From NCBI RefSeq assembly GCF_000735135.1, contig NZ_JPLZ01000006.1, forward strand, positions 992,001 through 1,056,000: 64,000 nucleotides of DNA, given 5' to 3'. Of the stretch, positions 8,785 to 16,075 are shown in pieces. This DNA comes from Chryseobacterium sp. FH1. GTDB lineage: Bacteria > Bacteroidota > Bacteroidia > Flavobacteriales > Weeksellaceae. How positions within the stretch are numbered: position 1 is the stretch's first letter; each line of letters starts with the position of its first letter. The notes below the pieces were generated by a model. It had not been told where the DNA came from, made no database searches, and was given only the letters and a program-made list of their open reading frames with translations. The position numbers and the translations under genes are program-made.

Positions 8785-9156
8785 ATGAAAAATAAATTTT
8801 CTTTTTTAAATTTCGAAAGTGAAAGAAATCTTTTTAATATTTCTGTCTTTCTAGCTGTTACTTTTATTTTGCTTCACATCATATCTTATAATAGAGAATC
8901 ATTTGGAGTCATTAAAGGATATGCACCTTATGAATTTGGATTTAATATGTTATTTTTTCTACCAACTCTCTTATTTGTATCAATTGGAACATTAGTTATT
9001 GGTTTGAAAATCAAAGCGAAATGGCATACTTATAAAGATGTAAAATTGAAGTGGTACACAATTATCTTAATATCACCTACTATTTTATTTTTGAGCTTTA
9101 TATTTTTAAGAATATTGCTATTAGTCGTAACATCAATTATTTCAGAAATATTTTAG
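8785..9156 (+). CDS. Small membrane protein of unknown function
   Basis: This 123-residue protein has three predicted membrane segments (about residues 18-35, 52-73 and 91-118) and short charged loops. I do not recognise a family. Codon and base composition are markedly more AT-rich than the flanking peptidase and AhpD-like genes, which may indicate a recent arrival or weak selection. It sits alone: terminator upstream, and a run of hairpins downstream. The start is the ATG after a T-rich leader; no other start fits. Confidence 0.6.
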   Translation: MKNKFSFLNFESERNLFNISVFLAVTFILLHIISYNRESFGVIKGYAPYEFGFNMLFFLPTLLFVSIGTLVIGLKIKAKWHTYKDVKLKWYTIILISPTILFLSFIFLRILLLVVTSIISEIF

Positions 9157-9313
9157 ATTAATATCAATTAATAATTGCGAAAATTTCACCAATTACTGAG
9201 TATGTGAAGATTATCTCAAAGCCTTCAGAAAATAATTTTTCACATTCCGAAATCCAAAATCCAAAAAATATCGTAACTACTTGTAACAATAATAGTTTCA
9301 TAGTTTATTTTTT

Positions 9314-9367
9314 CCGGGATTCTGTTTTTGGATTTTCATAGGTTGACGGCAGGATTCCGGATTTTTT
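9314..9367 (+). terminator. Terminator-like hairpin
   Basis: CCGGGATTCTG (9314-9324) pairs with CAGGATTCCGG (9350-9360) as an 11-bp stem containing two G-T wobbles, followed by ATTTTTT. It may end the small membrane-protein transcript. Confidence 0.5.
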
Positions 9368-9429
9368 ATCGAAAGAGAGAAATGTAATTTGTTGTTTTTA
9401 TAGTTCCATTTTTCGATTTGTTATTTTCT

Positions 9430-9463
9430 AAATCCCAGTCGGCTCCTGATTGGGATTTTTTTT
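9430..9463 (+). terminator. Rho-independent terminator without an obvious gene just upstream
   Basis: AAATCCCA (9430-9437) pairs with TGGGATTT (9451-9458) and is followed by a run of eight T. It is the second plus-strand terminator-like signal after 9156, so a short RNA between them is possible. Confidence 0.55.
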
Positions 9464-9489
9464 GTTTAGAGTATGATGTAATGACTAAA

Positions 9490-9533
9490 AACAACAATGA
9501 GAATATTTTAATAAAAACATTCTCATTGTTGTT
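9490..9533 (-). terminator. Terminator of the AhpD-like gene
   Basis: A perfect 15-bp stem (9490-9504 with 9519-9533) surrounds a 14-nt AT-rich loop. On the minus strand it is followed by TTTT and lies 18 bp after the stop of the AhpD-like gene. Confidence 0.8.
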
Positions 9534-9550
9534 GAAATATTTAATGAAAA

Positions 9551-9997
9551 TTAAACTTCTCCAATTTCCAATTTTGTACTGATGGCGATTCTGTTCCACG
9601 CATTGATGGTCACAATTGCCATGATGATTTCTGCGATCTGCTTTTCAGAAAAGACTTTTGTTGCTTTTTGATACGTTTCGTCGCTCAATCCAGCTTGTGA
9701 AATTAAAGTGATTTCTTCCGTCATTTTCAAGGCAACTCTTTCTTCGTCTGTAAAGTGGCTTTCTGCTTCGTGCCAGGCGCTGACGATGAAAATTCTCTCT
9801 GCATTTTCGCCATATTTGATGGCATCTTTGGTGTGCATTGCCAAGCAGTAAGCACAATTGTTGATCTGTGAAGCGCGAATCTTGATAAGTTCATTGATGG
9901 TTTTAGAAATCTCCGAGTTGGCCAGATAACCTTCCAATCCCAACATTGCTTTAAAAGCTTGCGGATCAGTTTTACTGATGTTGATGCGTTTGTCCAT
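9551..9997 (-). CDS. Carboxymuconolactone decarboxylase/AhpD-like protein
   Basis: This 148-residue protein carries the AhpD-like signature with C48, C51 and H55 in NNCAYCLAMHTKDA, preceded by an acidic/basic patch (ELIKIRASQ). AhpD proteins use that Cys pair as a thiol reductant for peroxide or electrophile removal. Members of this subgroup are common and mostly uncharacterised. It lies 113 bp downstream of a Crp/Fnr-like regulator on the same strand; such regulator-next-to-CMD pairs are frequent in Bacteroidota and suggest the regulator controls it. Confidence 0.88.
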   Translation of the reverse strand: MDKRINISKTDPQAFKAMLGLEGYLANSEISKTINELIKIRASQINNCAYCLAMHTKDAIKYGENAERIFIVSAWHEAESHFTDEERVALKMTEEITLISQAGLSDETYQKATKVFSEKQIAEIIMAIVTINAWNRIAISTKLEIGEV

Positions 9998-10110
9998 TTT
10001 GTAATTCTTTTAATTTGTTAAGACAAAATTCTGAAATTGAGAACCGAAAAAACTTAAACTGGTTTAAGAAAGTGCATCACGGAAATTACGTTTGGAATTC
10101 TTCTTTAAAA

Positions 10111-10686
10111 CTAAGAAACTATTTTCTTCCGAAGTTCACTGAGATATTCTGGCGTGAATCCTAGAAAGGAAGCAATCAGATATTGCGGAACGCGCTGAAC
10201 AAATTCTGGATATTTCCGAAGCAGATTGAGATAGAATTCTTCCTTCGAGTAAGAAAAAATATATTTGACTCTCCGTTGATTGGCCGAAAAAGCTCTCTGA
10301 TAGACGATTCGAAAATACTTCTCCATCACTGGAAATTGCTCCAACAGTTTTTCCTGAGAATCATTGGATATATACAAAACTTCGGACTTCTCCACCGTTT
10401 GGATAGAAAAATCTGCCGGCGTTTTGTGCTCAAAAGAAAAATTATCGGTCATCCACCAGCTTTCCAAGGCAAAGTCTGTAGTTTGCTCGGTCCCTTTTTC
10501 ATTGATGAAAAACTTGCGCAGAAGTCCATTCAGTACAAAATAATTATACTTGCAAATTTGTCCTTCCTCCAAAAGATTTTCTTTTTTAGCAAAATTCTTG
10601 ACTTCGAAATAGGACAAGATTTCCTCAAAATCGTTATCGCTGATCTTGATAAATTTTTCTAAATGGTTTCGGAAGATTTGAGACAT
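10111..10686 (-). CDS. Crp/Fnr family transcriptional regulator
   Basis: The 191-residue protein has an N-terminal cyclic-nucleotide-binding-like beta roll (about residues 20-115, with ENLLEEGQICKYNYFVLNGLL read in parts) and a C-terminal helix-turn-helix (about 150-190) ending FLGFTPEYLSELRKK, the recognition helix of the Bacteroidota Crp/Fnr group. There is no Cys cluster of the Fnr type, so an Fe-S sensor is unlikely; the ligand is unknown. It probably controls the AhpD-like gene just downstream. Confidence 0.85.
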   Translation of the reverse strand: MSQIFRNHLEKFIKISDNDFEEILSYFEVKNFAKKENLLEEGQICKYNYFVLNGLLRKFFINEKGTEQTTDFALESWWMTDNFSFEHKTPADFSIQTVEKSEVLYISNDSQEKLLEQFPVMEKYFRIVYQRAFSANQRRVKYIFSYSKEEFYLNLLRKYPEFVQRVPQYLIASFLGFTPEYLSELRKKIVS

Positions 10687-10719
10687 TTGTTTCTAATTGA
10701 TGAGTGTAAATTTAAATAA

Positions 10720-10749
10720 AAAGCAAAATGCTGATTTACATTTTGCTTT
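10720..10749 (-). terminator. Terminator of the PH/SHOCT gene
   Basis: AAAGCAAAATG (10720-10730) pairs with CATTTTGCTTT (10739-10749) around an 8-nt loop. On the minus strand it is followed by TTTATTT. Confidence 0.8.
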
Positions 10750-10755
10750 GCGTTT

Positions 10756-11385
10756 TTACATTCTGCCTAAGATTTCTTTTTTCTTAGCTTCATAATCTTC
10801 CAAGGATATCAAGTCATTGTCCAGAAAAGCTTTTAGTTTCGTCAAGGTTTCCATTGGGTCTTCTGTTGGAACTTGTGGTTGTATCGGCTCTTTCGGTTCT
10901 TCCGGTTTTTCCGGTTTTTCATTCTGTGTGTTAAAGGTAAATCCTCCTGAGGTTGCACGCTTGTCTTCCAGCTCTTTTTGTCGGCGAAATTCTATCATTT
11001 CTTCCTCTTTGGCTTGTGCGTATTGATACAATTTTCTCGCTTGAGATTTTGGAATATAATCAATCGTCTCAACAAATCCGCTGACCGCCGTCATCTTAAA
11101 AGTAGAACCCAGAATCGCTTCGCTGATATGACTTTCGCCCACATCTTTCCAAAGATAATCCTGAAAATCCGTCACCAAACCAAACGATTTCGAACGGAAA
11201 AAGATGATCCTTTTATTCGTAAGTACGATAGAATCTGGCGAAATGTTGATAGCTGGTTTATTCTGAACAGCGATGTATTCTAAGGTTTCGCCATTGGTCA
11301 AAAGGTCATTTACTTTTTCCGCAATTTTTTCTACCGCTTTTGGATCTTGATCTTCGTTCAGGAATTTCTTTATATCGTTTATCAT
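10756..11385 (-). CDS. PH-like domain and SHOCT domain protein
   Basis: I place the start at the ATG at 11385 (MINDIKKFLNEDQD); the frame extends 8 codons upstream but into the promoter region. The N-terminal half (about residues 45-125) resembles bacterial PH domains: SIVLTNKRIIFFRSKSFG and the following strands. A charged helix and a Pro/Glu-rich linker lead to a C-terminal SHOCT helix pair (LTKLKAFLDNDLISLEDYEAKKKEIL, read in parts). SHOCT modules are short oligomerisation or tethering motifs. It is cytoplasmic with no signal peptide. The domain calls are by eye; function unknown. Confidence 0.75.
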   Translation of the reverse strand: MINDIKKFLNEDQDPKAVEKIAEKVNDLLTNGETLEYIAVQNKPAINISPDSIVLTNKRIIFFRSKSFGLVTDFQDYLWKDVGESHISEAILGSTFKMTAVSGFVETIDYIPKSQARKLYQYAQAKEEEMIEFRRQKELEDKRATSGGFTFNTQNEKPEKPEEPKEPIQPQVPTEDPMETLTKLKAFLDNDLISLEDYEAKKKEILGRM

Positions 11386-11430
11386 TTTTGAATTTTTAAG
11401 TTTTATCAAATGTGAAATTACGAAAACTAA

Positions 11431-11973
11431 TTAATTCCAAATAACTTTCAGGTCTCGGAATTCCAAATCAGAATTTGATTTTGTGAAAGTGTTGCTTTTA
11501 AGAGAGGAATTAACTCGGAACCTTAAAATTTTAATTAATAAAGGATTGTCGACGATATCTTTAAAGGAAAAGTGAAGTTTCATCGGAACTGTAGTTGATA
11601 ATTCTGGATATGTATTGCTAGATTTAAAAAGGTCTGCTTTGTATAATTCACCACCCAAATCAATGATGGAAATGTCTTGTATCACAAGATTTTTATCGAC
11701 ATCTTTTGCCTCTATAAGAGAAGTAATTGTGATAGTTTTATCAGTTTTATTACCAACGACTTTTGTGATTCTGAAATTATTATTGTCTTTCTCAGATTCA
11801 AGAATTGGTGCATTGATTTCAAGAACTTTTTTTAAATAATCATTTTCAGTTTTAATGGTTTGAATCTCTGACTTTAGATTCGTGTTTTCCAGTTTTACAT
11901 TGTCGCAGTTGCTTTGCGCATAAAAAACGCCATTAAGAAGAATAGCGGAAATCAGAATGTGTTTCTTCATCAT
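11431..11973 (-). CDS. Secreted coiled-coil protein of unknown function
   Basis: A signal peptide (MMKKHILISAILLNGVFYAQ) is followed by a heptad-rich stretch (about residues 24-52) and a beta-rich domain (about 65-180). No family is recognised. Two adjacent ATG codons could start it. It is followed on the same strand by the PH/SHOCT gene 45 bp downstream; whether they are co-transcribed is not clear. A periplasmic location is inferred from the signal peptide. Confidence 0.65.
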   Translation of the reverse strand: MMKKHILISAILLNGVFYAQSNCDNVKLENTNLKSEIQTIKTENDYLKKVLEINAPILESEKDNNNFRITKVVGNKTDKTITITSLIEAKDVDKNLVIQDISIIDLGGELYKADLFKSSNTYPELSTTVPMKLHFSFKDIVDNPLLIKILRFRVNSSLKSNTFTKSNSDLEFRDLKVIWN

Positions 11974-12041
11974 CGTATTTTAAATTAAAAATTGTGTTTT
12001 ACAATCAGTGAAAATATAAAAACTTAATATATTAAACAAAA

Positions 12042-12070
12042 AAACTGCATCAGAATATCCAATGCAGTTT
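12042..12070 (-). terminator. Terminator of the ABC-F gene
   Basis: AAACTGCAT (12042-12050) pairs with ATGCAGTTT (12062-12070). On the minus strand it is followed by a T run. Confidence 0.85.
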
Positions 12071-12093
12071 ATAATTTATTTTATAGTTTAATC

Positions 12094-14019
12094 TTAACCT
12101 TCCAGTTGAGTTCCCAAGAATTCCCATTCCTGCAAAGTCAGATCCAATTCTTCCTTGATTTTGTTGTAAGTTTCCAAAGTTTCTTCAGACGGATTTTCTT
12201 TGGTGAAAGAACCTTCGAATTCCTCGATTTTCAATTCAAGTTCAGAGATTTTTTCTTCGACTTTCTTGATCTTGTTTTGGATGTTCTTTTGTTCTTTGCT
12301 TACGATGATATTAGATTCCTGAGTTTTTACAACTGGTTCTGGGATCTTAACTTCCGGAACTTCTTCCTGATGAAGTTTAGCTTTCTCAGCCGAGATCTCG
12401 CGGATGCTTTCTTTCTGTCTGAATTCCAGATATTCGTTGATGTCACCAAGGAATTCCTTCATACGTCCATCACGGAATTCGAAGATCTTGTCAGACAATC
12501 CTTGCAAAAATTCACGGTCGTGAGAAATGACGATCAAGGTGCCTTCAAACTTCTGAAGTGCCAATTTGATAATTTCCTTCGACTGGATATCCAAGTGATT
12601 CGTAGGTTCATCCATAATCAAGGTGTTGAACGGACGAAGCAACAATTTACAAAGCGCCAAACGGTTTCGCTCACCTCCGGAAAGAACTTTCGTTTTCTTC
12701 GTCACATCTTCGCCTTGGAAAAGGAAAGATCCCAAAAGATCACGGACTCTAGGTCTTGTTTCCTCGGTTGCAGAATCTTCTGCTTCCTGTAGAACAGTTT
12801 TATCAGGCGTCAAAACTTCTTCCTGATTTTGAGCGAAATAACCGATGTTCACATTGTGTCCAAGATTCCAGCTTCCAGAAAAATCGGTGATATCGCCAGC
12901 AAGAATTTTTGCCAAAGTTGTTTTTCCTTGACCATTTTGCCCAAGCAAAGCGATTCTTGCGCCTCTTTCTACGATGAAATCTACCTTGTCGAAAATCTGT
13001 TTTTTACCATAAGCTTTCCCCAAATTTTGAGCTTCGAAGATTACTTTTCCAGGTTGAACACTCGGTTGGAAACGGATATTGAATTTAGAAACGTCCTCAT
13101 TCTCCACTTCAATGCGTTCTACTTTGTCTAGTTTTTTGATCAATGATTGCGCAAATGATGCTTTGGAAGCACTCGCACGGAATTTGTTGATCAATTCTTC
13201 TGTATGTTTTATTTCTGCATCCTGATTCTTTTTGGCCTGGATGAGTTTTTCTTTTCTGTCTTTTCTTAGTTCAAGATATTTGGAGTAGTTGGCCTTGTAA
13301 TCGTCTATTTTTCTGTTGTTCACATCAAAAGTTCGGTTACAGGTAGAGGTCATAAATTGCTTGTCGTGACTTACAAGCAACATCGAGCCTTGATAATCTT
13401 TCAAGAAATCCTCCAGCCAGATGATAGATTCCATATCCAAGTGGTTGGTAGGCTCATCCAGAAGCATCAGATCGTTTTGCTGCAGAAGTAATTTTGCCAG
13501 TTCAATTCTCATTCTCCAACCTCCGGAAAACTCGTCGGTGATCTTTTGGAAATCATCCGCTTTGAAACCCAATCCAAATAGGATTTTCTCCACATCGCCT
13601 TCCAAATTGTAAGCATCGAAATTCATCAGAAGATCGTTCAGATCTGTCATTCTGTTGATGAGGTCGGTGTATGCATCACTTTCGTAATCGGTTCTGGTCG
13701 CCAGTTGATGGTTGACTTCTTCCAATTCATCTTTCAAAGCATTGATCTGCTCAAAAGCCTGCATTGTCTCATCCCACACAGTTCTTCCTTTTACGAAGTC
13801 AAGATCCTGTTTTAGGAAACCAATTGTGATCTTACCTTCCGTGACCACATTACCTTCGTAGAAATTGATCTCTCCGGAAAGTATTTTGAGAAGCGTGGAT
13901 TTTCCAGCTCCGTTTTTTCCGACCAATCCGATCTTATCACCTTTTTTGATGGTAAAATTGGTGTCTTTGAAAAGATAATTTCCTGCGTGATGTAAGCCTA
14001 ATCCCTGAACCGAAAGCAT
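12094..14019 (-). CDS. ABC-F family ATPase (translation factor type)
   Basis: The 641-residue protein has two ABC domains on one chain and no membrane segments. Domain 1 has Walker A GKNGAGKST (residues 34-42), signature FSGGWRMR and Walker B LMLLDEPTNHLD. Domain 2 has GQNGQGKTT, LSGGERNR and LIMDEPTNHLD. A charged linker separates them and a C-terminal coiled coil (about 560-640) follows, as in Uup and YdiF. ABC-F proteins bind the ribosome and resolve stalled or drug-bound states. Which subfamily this one belongs to is not decided by eye; housekeeping rather than resistance is likelier. Confidence 0.93.
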   Translation of the reverse strand: MLSVQGLGLHHAGNYLFKDTNFTIKKGDKIGLVGKNGAGKSTLLKILSGEINFYEGNVVTEGKITIGFLKQDLDFVKGRTVWDETMQAFEQINALKDELEEVNHQLATRTDYESDAYTDLINRMTDLNDLLMNFDAYNLEGDVEKILFGLGFKADDFQKITDEFSGGWRMRIELAKLLLQQNDLMLLDEPTNHLDMESIIWLEDFLKDYQGSMLLVSHDKQFMTSTCNRTFDVNNRKIDDYKANYSKYLELRKDRKEKLIQAKKNQDAEIKHTEELINKFRASASKASFAQSLIKKLDKVERIEVENEDVSKFNIRFQPSVQPGKVIFEAQNLGKAYGKKQIFDKVDFIVERGARIALLGQNGQGKTTLAKILAGDITDFSGSWNLGHNVNIGYFAQNQEEVLTPDKTVLQEAEDSATEETRPRVRDLLGSFLFQGEDVTKKTKVLSGGERNRLALCKLLLRPFNTLIMDEPTNHLDIQSKEIIKLALQKFEGTLIVISHDREFLQGLSDKIFEFRDGRMKEFLGDINEYLEFRQKESIREISAEKAKLHQEEVPEVKIPEPVVKTQESNIIVSKEQKNIQNKIKKVEEKISELELKIEEFEGSFTKENPSEETLETYNKIKEELDLTLQEWEFLGTQLEG

Positions 14020-14062
14020 TGTATTCTATATTTTATTTGAATTTGCAAAAGTAGTGAAATAT

Positions 14063-14091
14063 GATGGAAGATGGAAGCTGGATGTTGGAAG
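14063..14091. repeat. CCAACTTCC/TTCCATC phrase repeat
   Basis: The minus strand reads CTTCCAACATCC, AGCTTCCATC, TTCCATC in succession. The same phrases occur at 14347-14376 and 47387-47414. The gap 14020-14412 has no gene and is made largely of this and three other repeats. Confidence 0.55.
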
Positions 14092-14132
14092 TTTATATTT
14101 GCTTAATAATTAAGACGTTATTGAAAGAATAG

Positions 14133-14162
14133 TTGGCTTCGAGAGCCTCAGCCTGACAGTTG
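14133..14162 (+). repeat. TTCGAGAGCCTCAG family repeat
   Basis: GGCTTCGAGAGCCTCAG followed by CCTGACA. Other copies: 14301-14330, 26481-26510 (minus), 45127-45155 and a decayed copy at 58321-58350 (minus). Confidence 0.75.
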
Positions 14163-14206
14163 TTGATTGATTATGTTTAATGATAAAGTTGAATTTATAC
14201 TGAAAC

Positions 14207-14252
14207 TTGCAGCCCGACTTATCTCAATTTCTTATTTTTTAATTTGAATCGA
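14207..14252 (+). repeat. Dispersed repeat, copy B (matches 6348-6396)
   Basis: CTTGCAGCCCGACTTATCTC followed by AATTTCTTATTTTTT and a TTGAATCGA end. It is the inverted-orientation partner of the copy at 6348-6396. Confidence 0.6.
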
Positions 14253-14300
14253 ATTCAATAAATTTTATATGGAAAAAATCTGACGATTTTTGAATTTTTA

Positions 14301-14330
14301 TTGGTCTTCGAGAGCCTCAGACTGACAATT
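14301..14330 (+). repeat. TTCGAGAGCCTCAG family repeat
   Basis: TTGGTCTTCGAGAGCCTCAG followed by ACTGACAATT. Nearly identical to the reverse complement of 26481-26510. Confidence 0.75.
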
Positions 14331-14346
14331 ATTTTACTTAAATCAT

Positions 14347-14376
14347 TCAGCTTCCACTATCCAACTTCCATCATCC
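14347..14376 (+). repeat. CCAACTTCC/TTCCATC phrase repeat
   Basis: TTCAGCTTCCACTATCCAAC followed by TTCCATCATCC, directly upstream of the next gene's promoter box. Confidence 0.5.
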
Positions 14377-14387
14377 AAACAAATCCT

Positions 14388-14395
14388 TATCTTTG
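14388..14395 (+). promoter_or_regulatory. -7 box for the deoxyhypusine-synthase-like gene
   Basis: TATCTTTG is a perfect TAnnTTTG match 17 bp before the start codon, implying a very short 5' leader. Confidence 0.6.
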
Positions 14396-14412
14396 CAAAA
14401 ATCTTAAACAAA

Positions 14413-15387
14413 ATGAGCAAACCGATTACTGAGTTCATAGAAAAATATTATTTGCACTTCAATGCTGCGGCATTGGTAGATGCTTCCAAAGGATATGTTG
14501 CGCATCTTAAAGATGGCGGTAAAATGATGATCACGCTTGCTGGAGCAATGTCAACTGCTGAGTTAGGGAAAATCTTGGCTGAGATGATTCGCCAGGGGAA
14601 AGTGGATTTCATTTCTTGTACTGGTGCAAACCTTGAGGAAGATCTGATGAATCTTGTGGCGCACACGCATTACGAAAGAGTTCCAAACTATAGAGATCTT
14701 ACGCCGAAAGAAGAATGGGATTTGTTGGAAAGAGGCTTGAATAGAGTGACTGACACTTGTATCCCGGAAGAAGAAGCGTTCCGAAGATTGCAGAAGCACA
14801 TCTACGAAATCTGGAAAGATGCAGACGAAAAAGGAGAAAGATATTTCCCACACGAATATATGTACAAAATGATCTTGTCTGGCGTTCTTGAGCAGTATTA
14901 CGAGATTCCGAGAGAAAATTCTTGGATGATTGCGGCGGCTGAGAAAAACTTGCCGATTGTAGTTCCAGGCTGGGAAGATTCTACAATGGGAAATATTTTC
15001 ACGTCTTATTGCATCAAAGGCGATTTGAAGTTTTCTACAATGAAATCTGGAATCGAATATATGGCTTATCTGGCTGATTGGTACCCGAAAAATTCTGGTG
15101 GAAAAGGCGTTGGATTCTTCCAAGTTGGTGGTGGAATTGCGGGTGATTTCCCAATCTGTGTGGTGCCGATGTTGTATCAGGATATGGAAATGCACGATAT
15201 TCCGTTCTGGAGTTATTTCTGTCAGATTTCAGATTCTACAACGTCTTACGGATCCTATTCCGGAGCGGTTCCGAACGAGAAGATCACTTGGGGTAAATTG
15301 GATATCAACACACCAAAGTTCATCGTGGAAAGTGATGCGACAATTTGTGCACCTTTGATGTTCAGTTATATTCTTGAGAATTCTTAA
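14413..15387 (+). CDS. Deoxyhypusine synthase-like protein lacking the catalytic lysine
   Basis: The 324-residue protein aligns along its length with the deoxyhypusine synthase fold: LAGAMSTAELGKILAEMI, SCTGANLEEDLM, HTHYERVPNYR, the glycine loop at residues 239-245 and the closing ITWGKL. In true synthases the loop reads GGGxVK and its Lys forms the butylimine intermediate. Here the loop is GGGIAGD and that position is Gly244. Bacteria lack eIF5A, so hypusine formation is not expected; some bacterial relatives make homospermidine. The actual reaction is unknown, possibly in polyamine or agmatine metabolism (inference). It is a single gene with its own promoter and terminator. Confidence 0.88.
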   Translation: MSKPITEFIEKYYLHFNAAALVDASKGYVAHLKDGGKMMITLAGAMSTAELGKILAEMIRQGKVDFISCTGANLEEDLMNLVAHTHYERVPNYRDLTPKEEWDLLERGLNRVTDTCIPEEEAFRRLQKHIYEIWKDADEKGERYFPHEYMYKMILSGVLEQYYEIPRENSWMIAAAEKNLPIVVPGWEDSTMGNIFTSYCIKGDLKFSTMKSGIEYMAYLADWYPKNSGGKGVGFFQVGGGIAGDFPICVVPMLYQDMEMHDIPFWSYFCQISDSTTSYGSYSGAVPNEKITWGKLDINTPKFIVESDATICAPLMFSYILENS

Positions 15388-15407
15388 TTGAGTGAGTTGA
15401 TTATATA

Positions 15408-15447
15408 AAAAAGAAAGCGTTCAAATTATTTTGAACGCTTTCTTTTT
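15408..15447. terminator. Bidirectional terminator
   Basis: AAAAAGAAAGCGTTCAAA (15408-15425) pairs perfectly with TTTGAACGCTTTCTTTTT (15430-15447) around a 4-nt loop: an 18-bp stem serving the plus-strand gene and the convergent small gene. Confidence 0.92.
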
Positions 15448-15466
15448 ATGTTTTAAAGTTGATGAT

Positions 15467-15613
15467 CTAGTCTAATGAATTTACCAAAACCTTATATCGA
15501 TAACCGAAAATGAGTTTTTGAAATTTGTTGAGTTTTGTAAAATCTCGTTTGCTATATTTTGGTAAAATCGCTTTGTTGATGTTGTTCAGAACTCTGAAAA
15601 ATGCTTTTTTCAT
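15467..15613 (-). CDS. 48-residue basic protein (small flavobacterial family often labelled SsrA-binding)
   Basis: Translation of the minus strand from the ATG at 15613 gives a 48-residue protein ending at a TAG at 15467-15469. It begins MKKAFFRVLNNINKAILP and continues YSKRDFTKLNKFQKLIFGYR. Lys and Arg dominate, with regular hydrophobics suggesting two amphipathic helices. I recall very similar 45-50 residue proteins in Flavobacteriia that are labelled SsrA-binding in databases; the label is not well founded, since SmpB is about 150 residues. It ends 20 bp before a strong shared terminator, which supports it being a real transcript. Confidence 0.7.
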   Translation of the reverse strand: MKKAFFRVLNNINKAILPKYSKRDFTKLNKFQKLIFGYRYKVLVNSLD

Positions 15614-15694
15614 AACTTGAAATTTTAAAATACTGATGGTTAAAATACAAGTTTCAAGCCACTCTAAAAATCATTTATCAACTATTATTTATTA

Positions 15695-16000
15695 TTAAAG
15701 CATCATCACATTTTCTATTTTCGCAACCTTTTGATAGATATCGATGACTTGATCCGCATCCATCACGAAACATTGCAAAGAAACGGATGTGTATTTTCCT
15801 TTGGAGCTTTCTCTATTGGATAAAGTGTATTTAAGGCCATCAAAAACTCTTAAGATCTCTGTGATCTTTTCAGAATCTCCCGGAACAATGAATTTAAAAA
15901 GATATTCCTCTGGAAAGTTGTGTTGACTTTCTAATTTTTCCTTCAATGATTTGTAAAATTCTTCTGGATTATTGTGGTTGGTTTCTACGATATCTGCCAT
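15695..16000 (-). CDS. DUF493 (YbeD-like) family protein
   Basis: This 101-residue protein has the DUF493 pattern: FPEEYLFKFIVPG (residues about 29-41), a middle helix, and the strand GKYTSVSLQCFVMDADQVIDIY (read in parts) before a final helix. The family adopts an ACT-like ferredoxin fold and in enterobacteria YbeD sits by lipoate genes; its role is unknown and may be regulatory. Here it lies downstream of ferritin on the same strand but a terminator hairpin separates the two. Confidence 0.85.
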   Translation of the reverse strand: MADIVETNHNNPEEFYKSLKEKLESQHNFPEEYLFKFIVPGDSEKITEILRVFDGLKYTLSNRESSKGKYTSVSLQCFVMDADQVIDIYQKVAKIENVMML

Positions 16001-16027
16001 TTTATTTTTGATATTAATTAATAAAAA

Positions 16028-16049
16028 ATCTCCGCTAAAAAACGGAGAT
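16028..16049 (-). terminator. Terminator of the ferritin gene
   Basis: ATCTCCG (16028-16034) pairs with CGGAGAT (16043-16049). On the minus strand it is followed by TTTTTTAT. Confidence 0.75.
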
Positions 16050-16075
16050 CAAAGTTAGTGATATTTAATTTGTCG

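Larger units (their letters stand above)
9157..9550. other. Gene-free gap with three hairpins
   Basis: No convincing coding frame is present. The gap holds a terminator-like hairpin at 9314-9367, a plus-strand terminator at 9430-9463 and a minus-strand terminator at 9490-9533. The stretch 9157-9313 shows nothing I can name. Confidence 0.6.

Noticed and set aside
9366-9599. 77-codon minus-strand frame next to the AhpD-like gene
   Set aside because: It crosses two terminator hairpins and the end of the AhpD-like gene in another frame; no protein features.
12094-14019. ABC-F antibiotic resistance protein
   Set aside because: Domain layout with a C-terminal coiled coil fits housekeeping Uup/YdiF-type proteins; nothing in the sequence points to resistance.
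14133-14330. CRISPR array from the recurring 25-30 bp phrases
   Set aside because: Copies are irregularly spaced, in both orientations, spread over the window, and no cas genes are near.
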